Assembly: GCA_003501385.1 (NCBI GenBank)
Contig: DNPN01000141.1
Location: forward strand, 1-12,581
Origin: Rhizobium sp.
GTDB taxonomy: Bacteria > Pseudomonadota > Alphaproteobacteria > Rhizobiales > Rhizobiaceae
Direction of reading: 5' to 3'
Length of the DNA stretch: 12,581 bases
The notes beneath the pieces are model-generated. The model ran no database searches and was not told the origin of the DNA. It saw nothing but the letters and a program-made list of their open reading frames with translations. The position numbers and the translations under genes were made by a program. Shown one piece after another: positions 1 through 5,873 of this stretch (its first letter is position 1; every line of letters starts with the position of its first letter).

Positions 1-1309
1 CGGGCTTGAGGCGAAAACCCTTGCAGGCCGGGCAGGGCGCCGCTGCCATGTAGCGTTCAATCTCTTCCCTTGCCCAAGCGCTGTCGGTTTCTTTCCAGCG
101 GCGCTCCAGATTGGGGATAATCCCTTCGAAATTCTTGGTGGCGGTGTAGGATTTCTCACCATCGGCATAGGTGAAGCTGATTTTTTCATCCGTGCCGTAG
201 AGAATAACCTTTTGCGCCGCAGCGCTCAAATCCGACCATTTGCTGGTGAGTTTGAAGCTGTAAACTTTACCAAGTCCCTCAAGCGTTTGCTCGTAATAGG
301 GCGATGTGGATTTTGCCCAAGGGGCAATGGCCCCTTCCTTCAGACGCTTATCAACTTCGGGGATAATCAGGGATTCGTCGATTTTCTGCTGAAAGCCAAG
401 GCCATCGCACGTCGGGCAAGCACCGAAGGGATTGTTGAAGGAAAACAGCCGAGGCTCAATTTCGGTAATGGTGAAGCCGGAAACAGGGCAGGCGAATTTT
501 TCCGAAAACAGCACTCGTTCGTGTGTCTCATTCAGAGATTTATTGGCAGAGCCGCCTGCCGCAGTGTCCTCAGGCGGCAAAGGCTTGTCGGCAAATTCGG
601 CAACCGCCAGCCCATCGGCCAGACGAAGGCAGGTTTCAAGACTGTCCGCCAAACGGGCTGCCATATCCGGGCGCACCACCACGCGGTCCACCACCACATC
701 AATGTCGTGCTTGTATTTTTTATCCAACGCAGGCGCGTCGGCAATTTCATAGAATTGCCCGTCAATTTTGACGCGCTGAAAGCCCTTTTTCATCAGCTCA
801 GTGAGTTCTTTCTTATACTCACCTTTGCGACCGCGAATCATTGGTGCCAATATAAAAAGCCGCGTGCCCTCATCCAGAGCCAGCACCCGGTCCACCATCT
901 GGCTCACCGTCTGGCTCTCAATCGGCAGGCCTGTAGCTGGAGAATAGGGCACGCCAACACGCGCAAACAGCAAGCGCATGTAGTCATAGATTTCTGTAAC
1001 TGTGCCGACCGTCGAGCGCGGATTGCGCGAGGTGGTTTTCTGCTCGATGGAAATGGCGGGCGAGAGGCCTTCGATCAAATCAACATCGGGCTTTTGCATC
1101 ATCTCCAGAAACTGGCGGGCGTAGGCCGAGAGGCTTTCCACATAACGCCGCTGGCCTTCCGCATAGATCGTATCAAACGCCAGCGAGGATTTGCCTGAGC
1201 CGGAAAGGCCTGTCATAACGATCAGGCTGTTGCGCGGCAGATCAAGGTCAATGCCCTTGAGGTTATGTTCACGCGCACCGCGGATGGAGATCGTTTTCAA
1301 TTCGGTCAT
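1..1309 (-). CDS. uvrA: UvrA, excinuclease ABC subunit A (N-terminal 436 codons; continues past left edge)
   Basis: UvrA is the DNA-damage recognition ATPase of nucleotide excision repair; it loads UvrB onto lesions in the cytoplasm. Reading leftward from the ATG at 1309-1307, the protein opens with MTEL and the typical UvrA N-terminus. The Walker A motif GLSGSGKS lies at residues 34-41, followed by the conserved YVESLSAYARQFL and GLSPAISIEQK stretches. The second half of the first zinc module is present (C298-P-T-C301), but its first half reads C274-P-V-S277, with Ser where E. coli UvrA has Cys; I believe this is common in alphaproteobacteria. A later CPAC pair lies near residues 427-430, just before the cut. 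The family is about 940-980 residues, so a little under half is here. The gene is divergent from ssb and shares with it an SOS box at 1447-1461, so LexA control is likely. Confidence 0.97.
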   Translation of the reverse strand, partial: MTELKTISIRGAREHNLKGIDLDLPRNSLIVMTGLSGSGKSSLAFDTIYAEGQRRYVESLSAYARQFLEMMQKPDVDLIEGLSPAISIEQKTTSRNPRSTVGTVTEIYDYMRLLFARVGVPYSPATGLPIESQTVSQMVDRVLALDEGTRLFILAPMIRGRKGEYKKELTELMKKGFQRVKIDGQFYEIADAPALDKKYKHDIDVVVDRVVVRPDMAARLADSLETCLRLADGLAVAEFADKPLPPEDTAAGGSANKSLNETHERVLFSEKFACPVSGFTITEIEPRLFSFNNPFGACPTCDGLGFQQKIDESLIIPEVDKRLKEGAIAPWAKSTSPYYEQTLEGLGKVYSFKLTSKWSDLSAAAQKVILYGTDEKISFTYADGEKSYTATKNFEGIIPNLERRWKETDSAWAREEIERYMAAAPCPACKGFRLKP

Positions 1310-1421
1310 AACAAAACTCGACTTGGGAAGGACACAGCAGGAAGATTGCTGTTCCTTATGTATAGAGCAACACCGTTCTGTCGAGACGGTCGGCGAAATT
1401 ATGGTTCGGATTTCGATTCAC

Positions 1422-1450
1422 TTGACAGTATCATAGAGAAATTTTAGAAC
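1422..1450 (+). promoter_or_regulatory. Putative ssb promoter (TTGACA-N17-TAGAAC)
   Basis: A consensus -35 hexamer TTGACA (1422-1427) is followed after 17 bp by TAGAAC (1445-1450), a fair -10. Transcription would begin near 1457, giving an ssb leader of roughly 118 nt. The -10 overlaps the first half of the LexA box, so LexA binding would directly block this promoter. This rests on sequence match only. Confidence 0.5.
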
Positions 1451-1461
1451 AAATAAAGAAC
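1447..1461. promoter_or_regulatory. LexA SOS box (GAAC-N7-GAAC) between uvrA and ssb
   Basis: The plus strand reads GAAC-AAATAAA-GAAC, which on the minus strand is GTTC-N7-GTTC, the direct-repeat LexA operator known from Rhizobiales and other alphaproteobacteria. It lies 138 bp upstream of the uvrA start and 114 bp upstream of the ssb ATG. It overlaps the -10 of the candidate ssb promoter. A possible uvrA -10 (TATGAT on the minus strand, 1435-1430) places the box over that gene's -35 area as well. One operator could therefore control both repair genes. Confidence 0.8.
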
Positions 1462-1574
1462 ATTTTTCGTTGTGGATTAACCTCCTTCAGTCTGCCCTTC
1501 TGGGGGTAGGATAGGATAAGGTTAACTTTGACTGTATTTGTAAGCCGCCCCATGGCGGCAGTGAGGTGAGTATC

Positions 1575-2099
1575 ATGGCTGGAAGCGTCAACAAGGTTAT
1601 TCTGATCGGCAATCTGGGTGCAGACCCGGAAATTCGCCGCACGCAGGACGGTCGGCCGATTGCAAACCTGCGCATCGCGACATCGGAAACCTGGCGCGAC
1701 CGCAACAGCGGCGAGCGCAAGGAAAAGACCGAGTGGCATAGCGTTGTGATCTTCAATGAGGGGCTTTGCAAGGTCGCCGAGCAATACCTCAAGAAGGGAG
1801 CGACAGTTTACATTGAAGGTCAACTCCAGACCCGCAAATGGCAGGACCAGACCGGAAACGACCGTTATTCGACAGAAATCGTGCTTCAGGGCTTCAATTC
1901 TACACTGACCATGCTGGGTGGTCGCGGTGAGGGCGGTGGTGCCAGCCGTGGCGGCAACGACTTCGGCGGCGGTGGTTATGATGATTATGGCGCGGCACCG
2001 GCCCCTGCCCGCAGTGGCGGCGGTTCGGCTGGCCGTGGTTCCAGCGCGCCTGCCTCTGGCGGCTTCTCGCGCGATCTGGATGACGATATCCCGTTCTGA
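1575..2099 (+). CDS. ssb: Single-stranded DNA-binding protein Ssb
   Basis: Ssb coats single-stranded DNA in replication, recombination and repair and recruits partner proteins through its acidic tip. The 174-residue product has an N-terminal OB fold (about residues 1-112) starting MAGSVNKVILIGNLG. Its tryptophans at 40, 54 and 89 match the DNA-stacking tryptophans of E. coli Ssb (40, 54, 88). A Gly/Ser/Ala-rich flexible linker (about 115-160) follows, and the protein ends in the conserved acidic tip DDDIPF (169-174). I chose the ATG at 1575, since homologues begin here and GAGGTG (1563-1568) sits about 6 bp upstream; a GTG at 1566 would add three residues. It is divergent from uvrA, shares its SOS box, and is followed by its own terminator. 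Confidence 0.97.
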   Translation: MAGSVNKVILIGNLGADPEIRRTQDGRPIANLRIATSETWRDRNSGERKEKTEWHSVVIFNEGLCKVAEQYLKKGATVYIEGQLQTRKWQDQTGNDRYSTEIVLQGFNSTLTMLGGRGEGGGASRGGNDFGGGGYDDYGAAPAPARSGGGSAGRGSSAPASGGFSRDLDDDIPF

Positions 2100-2162
2100 T
2101 CGGATATGATGCCACGAATAACGGATGTCGTGATTGAGTATTTGATGTTTATCAATTTTTAG

Positions 2163-2199
2163 CAGCGCCTTACGCCTTAACAGGCTTGGCGCTGTTTTT
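2163..2199 (+). terminator. Rho-independent terminator after ssb
   Basis: CAGCGCC (2163-2169) pairs with GGCGCTG (2188-2194). A smaller inner GCC/GGC pairing tightens the hairpin, and the 3' arm runs directly into a T tract. It lies 64 bp past the ssb stop and separates ssb from the glycosyltransferase operon. Confidence 0.8.
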
Positions 2200-2282
2200 A
2201 TTTCCTTGTTGGATAAAGGCGTAACCATAAGTATTTACGCGGTTTTTCTGAAAGCTGGTTCTCGGTTTTTCGCTCCGCACTG

Positions 2283-2298
2283 CTGAATATAAATTCAG
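2283..2298. promoter_or_regulatory. Dyad with embedded TATAAA upstream of the glycosyltransferase operon
   Basis: CTGAAT (2283-2288) and ATTCAG (2293-2298) form a perfect 6-bp inverted repeat around ATAA. The centre contains TATAAA (2288-2293), a possible -10; the only -35 candidate upstream is poor (T-rich, about 2266-2271). The interval between the ssb stop (2099) and the preferred start (2410) holds only the ssb terminator and this dyad. It could be an operator-covered promoter for the operon; evidence is weak. Confidence 0.3.
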
Positions 2299-2409
2299 TC
2301 TGTCGTCAGGTGTTTCTGGGACTTCTTGCATAGAGTGACAGGTGGCGAATGCCGCAGACGGTGCCATGACGGCACGCCTGCGGCCCGCCGAATGCTAGAA
2401 GTGCAATCC

Positions 2410-3546
2410 ATGAATGTTCAGCACAATCAAAATGCGTTCATCCGCGCAGGTTCTTTTTTCAAGGGCCCGCAGTTGTCGATTGTTATTCCGACACTGAATG
2501 AGCGCGATAACATACCGGAGCTGGTGGAAAGGCTGCATCACAGTCTCGGTGACATCGACTGGGAAGTGATTTTTGTCGATGATGATTCGCTTGATGGCTC
2601 CCTGACGCTGATCCGGGAGATTGCTGCTGTTGATCGGCGGGTGCGGGGCGTTCGGCGTATCAATCGTCGCGGGCTTGCCGGGGCCTGTATTGAGGGCATG
2701 CTCTCCAGTTCAGCGCCCTTTGTTGCGGTGATGGATGCCGATATGCAGCACGATGAGACCTTGCTGCCAAAAATGTTTCGCCAATTGGTGAAGAACAAGA
2801 TGGATCTGATTGTGGCCAGCCGCTTTCAAGACAGCCATCTTCAACAGAACGGGCTGAGCAAATTGCGTCATGCGGGCAGTCTCTTTGCAATAGAACTGGC
2901 GCGTAAACTCTTGGGCGTTTCGCTGACCGACCCGATGAGCGGGTTTTTCATGATCCGCCGCGAAATTGTTGAAGCCGTTGCGCCGCAATTGTCTCAGGAT
3001 GGTTTTAAAGTTCTCCTGGATATCGTGACCTCGGCACAAAAGCCCCTGCGAACACAAGAGATGGCATTTACTTTTGGCCGCAGATTGCATGGCGAGAGCA
3101 AGCTGAACCTTTCCGTTGCGCTGGATTACATCGGATTGCTGCTGTCGAAATTGACCCAAGGGCGGGTCTCCAACCGGTTTTGGAGCTTTTGTTGTGTTGG
3201 CTCACTCGGTCTTGTGCTGCATTTGTCACTTCTTTTTATGTTAATCCACATGGCGGTGGCGTTCCCTGTTGCGCAAACGCTCGCCATGACCTGTGCCATG
3301 GTTAGCAATTACACCTTCAACAATGCGTTGACCTACCGCGACCGCCGCCGTCATGGCTGGAACTTTGTGCTTGGCCTGTTAACGTTTGTATTGCTGTGCA
3401 GCGTTGGCTTGATCGCAGGCGTTGGCGTGTCAGCTGTCATTTTCACCCAGGATCCAAGCTGGTGGCTGGCGGGACTGGCGGGGGCGTTGGTGGGTGTTGT
3501 CTGGAACTATGTCAGCAATTCCGCCATTGCATGGCGGGCAAGATAG
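2410..3546 (+). CDS. GT2 polyprenyl-phosphate sugar synthase with C-terminal GtrA-type membrane domain
   Basis: This is a family 2 glycosyltransferase of the dolichyl-phosphate mannosyltransferase type. Such enzymes move a sugar from a nucleotide donor to undecaprenyl/dodecaprenyl phosphate at the cytoplasmic face of the inner membrane. From ATG 2410 (378 aa), the GT-A core shows SIVIPTLNE (23-31), VDDDS (56-60), the metal-binding DAD (109-111) in MDADMQHD, DPMSGFF (174-180) and RLHGESK (225-231), all typical of this branch. From about residue 258 to the end lies a hydrophobic GtrA-like domain with about four membrane segments. I preferred ATG 2410 because GAAG precedes it; the reading frame extends upstream to ATG 2392 or TTG 2326, but without good ribosome sites. 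The next gene begins 3 bp after the stop and is the natural consumer of a lipid-linked sugar. In Rhizobium leguminosarum, RgtE (GT2, dodecaprenyl-phosphate-galacturonate synthase) plays this role for the Rgt transferases, but the sugar here is unknown. Confidence 0.9.
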   Translation: MNVQHNQNAFIRAGSFFKGPQLSIVIPTLNERDNIPELVERLHHSLGDIDWEVIFVDDDSLDGSLTLIREIAAVDRRVRGVRRINRRGLAGACIEGMLSSSAPFVAVMDADMQHDETLLPKMFRQLVKNKMDLIVASRFQDSHLQQNGLSKLRHAGSLFAIELARKLLGVSLTDPMSGFFMIRREIVEAVAPQLSQDGFKVLLDIVTSAQKPLRTQEMAFTFGRRLHGESKLNLSVALDYIGLLLSKLTQGRVSNRFWSFCCVGSLGLVLHLSLLFMLIHMAVAFPVAQTLAMTCAMVSNYTFNNALTYRDRRRHGWNFVLGLLTFVLLCSVGLIAGVGVSAVIFTQDPSWWLAGLAGALVGVVWNYVSNSAIAWRAR

Positions 3547-3549
3547 CCA

Positions 3550-5070
3550 ATGACAATTTTAAGGATGAGGCAAGACGGGCGCACCCACCACTGGGAGCGC
3601 GTTCTCTGTGCTGGCTTGATGGTACTGACGGCATTCAGAATCTGGACGGCAAATTCCATCGGTCTTCACCCGGATGAGGCCTATTATTGGCTTTGGTCAA
3701 CGCAACCTTCGGCAGGATATTACGATCATCCGCCGATGGTTGCCTGGTGGATCTGGCTATCAGGCACGCTCCTTGACCATACGCTGGTTGGGGTGAGAGC
3801 CATGGCGATTGCCTCCACCATGATCAGTTCTATTCTGGTGTTCCACACCATGCTTGAGTTGGGCGCGGATCGGGCGTTGGCATGCCGGGCGGCCCTTTGG
3901 TTCAATGCAATGTTGCTGGTGGGATTCACGGCCTTTGTGGCCACGCCGGATGATCCTTCGATCATGTTCTGGGTATCAACAACGTGGGTGTTGGCGCGGT
4001 TGCGCAGAACGGCTCATCAGCCGCTGTGGCTTGTGGTGGGTCTGTTGGCTGGGTTGGGATGTGTTTCGAAATATACAAACTTTTTTCTGGGGCCGGGTAT
4101 TTTGCTATGGCTTGCCATGGACAAACGCGCGCGTCAGCAAACGTCGGTGCTTTGGCTTTCGGCGGGTGGCGCGATTGCGCTGATGGTCTTTTCTCCGGTT
4201 TTGATCTGGAACAGCAACCATCACTGGGTGTCTTTTTTCAAGCAGTTCGGTCGAATCGAGGATGGCAGTTTTACCCTGCGCTATGTGCCTGATTTTGCGC
4301 TGGGCCAGTTTGGCCTGATTAATCCGGCAATCTGCGTGTTCCTGGTTTTGGGTTTGGCGCGGGTTTGCAAGCACCGCGAACTTTCAGCAGATCGCTTTTT
4401 GCCGTTTCTCAGCGCACCGCTGCTTTTATATATGGCGGCGCATTCCATGCATGATCGCGTACAGGCCAATTGGCTATCGCCGCTTTTCCCCGCCTTTGCC
4501 ATGATTGGCGCTTTTGAGGCGATGCGGTGGCGACATTCTCCATCCGTCCACCGCATGGGCAAGGCCGTCTTGCCGGTCGGGCTTGGTCTGCCCGGTCTGT
4601 TGTTGGGGTATGTGGCGCTGTCGGGTGGTGAAGGTCTGCCATTCGCCAGCCCGCTGGATCCCCTTCTCGGCTGGGCTCCATTGGCTTCACAAATTGAGAA
4701 AATCCGCCAGGATCATGCTGCCATGTGGATTGGAACGGCGGATTACGGTGTTACCGGTGAACTGGCATTTTATGCTGCTGATCCATCTATCGTGCAGGAG
4801 GTTGTTGACCGCGAGCGCTACACCTTCCGCCTACCTGCACCGTTCTTGGCTGATCAGCCCGGATTGTTGGTGCTGCGATCACGAGATCGATCCATGGCCA
4901 ATCTGAGTGCTTGCTTCAGCTCAATTGCGGATCTGGGGCAGATCACCCGCGATTCCCACGGTCGGGTGATTGAGCGCTATGACGTGTTTAAAGTGTCAGC
5001 TGCCGCACCCGACATTGTCGAAAAGGGCTGCGATGCTTTTTTGTCGGCCCCGCCATCCGGTCAAATGTGA
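3550..5070 (+). CDS. ArnT/PMT-like membrane glycosyltransferase (GT39/GT83)
   Basis: This predicted polytopic inner-membrane glycosyltransferase uses a polyprenyl-phosphate-linked sugar and transfers it, on the periplasmic side, to an envelope acceptor such as lipid A or LPS core. The 506-residue protein has a first membrane segment near residues 17-35. The hallmark first periplasmic loop follows: LHPDEAYYW (39-47) contains the Asp42-Glu43 pair expected at the active site, and GYYDHPPM (56-63) matches the ArnT/Rgt signature. Further hydrophobic segments run to about residue 370, and a mostly soluble C-terminal part of about 130 residues follows. It is translated just after the GT2/GtrA gene (3-bp gap), which would supply the donor. 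ArnT (aminoarabinose) and the Rhizobium RgtA-D galacturonosyltransferases have this architecture; substrate cannot be read from the sequence. Its last 10 bp overlap the convergent marC-family gene. Confidence 0.9.
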   Translation: MTILRMRQDGRTHHWERVLCAGLMVLTAFRIWTANSIGLHPDEAYYWLWSTQPSAGYYDHPPMVAWWIWLSGTLLDHTLVGVRAMAIASTMISSILVFHTMLELGADRALACRAALWFNAMLLVGFTAFVATPDDPSIMFWVSTTWVLARLRRTAHQPLWLVVGLLAGLGCVSKYTNFFLGPGILLWLAMDKRARQQTSVLWLSAGGAIALMVFSPVLIWNSNHHWVSFFKQFGRIEDGSFTLRYVPDFALGQFGLINPAICVFLVLGLARVCKHRELSADRFLPFLSAPLLLYMAAHSMHDRVQANWLSPLFPAFAMIGAFEAMRWRHSPSVHRMGKAVLPVGLGLPGLLLGYVALSGGEGLPFASPLDPLLGWAPLASQIEKIRQDHAAMWIGTADYGVTGELAFYAADPSIVQEVVDRERYTFRLPAPFLADQPGLLVLRSRDRSMANLSACFSSIADLGQITRDSHGRVIERYDVFKVSAAAPDIVEKGCDAFLSAPPSGQM

Positions 5071-5690
5071 AAGGCCGCCTTGATTCCATCCAGCACAAAT
5101 TGAACAGAAAGCGCTGCAAGGATAACGCCCAGCAGCCGTGTCAAAATTGCCCGACCTGACATGCCCAGCAAACGTTCCATCTTATGGGCAATCATCAGGG
5201 CGGCCAGCACGACCCCAACACTCAGGGCAATCACCAGCAAAAGCTCTGCTCGCTCAATCGGACCGGGCAGGGACGCCGCCAGCAGCATGGTTGCCGAAAT
5301 CGCACCCGGCCCTGCAATCAATGGCAGCGCCAGCGGAAAAACGGCAATGTTATGCACATGGTCTTTGGTGATGGCATCTTCCGAAGTCTTTTCTTTTCGT
5401 TCATTGCGCTTTTCAAAAATCATCTCAAAAGCAATGGCAAACAGCATCAATCCACCCGCAATGCGGAAGGCACCGATGGAGATTCCAAGGCCACCCAGAA
5501 TGCTTGCTCCGAAGATGGCGAAGACGGACAAAATGCAAAACGCAATCACCGATCCACGCAGAGCAACCTGCTTGCGCTGGGAGCGAGTCATGCCGCGCGT
5601 GAGCCCCAGAAAAATTGGGGCCAGCCCCGGCGGGTCCAGCGTCACCAAAAGCGTAGTGAAAGCGTTGAGGAGAATCTCTATGGTCGACAT
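5061..5690 (-). CDS. MarC-family integral membrane protein
   Basis: This is a member of the MarC (UPF0056) family, six-helix inner-membrane proteins of unknown transport function; the old link of MarC to multiple antibiotic resistance is not supported. The product from ATG 5690 is 209 residues. It shows the family's N-terminal LVTLDPPGLAPIFLGLT stretch, a central charged cytoplasmic loop rich in Lys/Glu (EKRNERKEKTSED) and the conserved LPLIAGPGAISA before the later helices. I chose MSTIEILLN because GGAG sits about 6 bp upstream on the minus strand; an upstream ATG at 5714 would add eight residues and lacks such a site. The 3' end overlaps the convergent glycosyltransferase gene by 10 bp. 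The 5' end faces gyrA across a gap of about 180 bp. Confidence 0.93.
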   Translation of the reverse strand: MSTIEILLNAFTTLLVTLDPPGLAPIFLGLTRGMTRSQRKQVALRGSVIAFCILSVFAIFGASILGGLGISIGAFRIAGGLMLFAIAFEMIFEKRNERKEKTSEDAITKDHVHNIAVFPLALPLIAGPGAISATMLLAASLPGPIERAELLLVIALSVGVVLAALMIAHKMERLLGMSGRAILTRLLGVILAALSVQFVLDGIKAAFHI

Positions 5691-5835
5691 GTTTTTCTCC
5701 GGTTTTCCATCCATTTAGATCGTTTACAGGGTCATTTGGCAAGATAGCATGCCATTGATTGAGAAATGCCTTGTCATAGCCGCAAAAGCCTGTTCAAAAC
5801 CATGGAGAAAAATGGCGCGGTAAGGGGCTTTCCGC

Positions 5836-5841
5836 TATAAA
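5836..5841 (+). promoter_or_regulatory. Possible gyrA -10 element
   Basis: TATAAA lies 32 bp before the TTG start of gyrA, in the gap between the divergent marC-family gene and gyrA. No convincing -35 is found at 16-18 bp upstream, so this is only a candidate. Confidence 0.25.
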
Positions 5842-5873
5842 AACCCGAGTGATTCTAACAGGCGTTACCCGTT

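Noticed and set aside
212..1198. Long plus-strand open frame (328 codons) at the left edge
   Set aside because: It lies wholly antisense to uvrA, whose protein is unmistakable; its own translation is Arg/His-rich and unlike any protein I know.
1351..1378. Second GTTC pair as another LexA box
   Set aside because: The two GTTC motifs (1351 and 1375) are separated by 20 bp, not 7.
1431..2228. 265-codon minus-strand frame opposite ssb
   Set aside because: It is antisense to the Gly-rich linker and OB fold of ssb; the Ala/Thr-rich product is a mirror of ssb codon usage.
2326..2409. N-terminal extension of the GT2 gene to TTG 2326
   Set aside because: The extension is Arg/Cys-rich, has no ribosome site, and precedes the normal GT2 beginning; ATG 2410 fits better.
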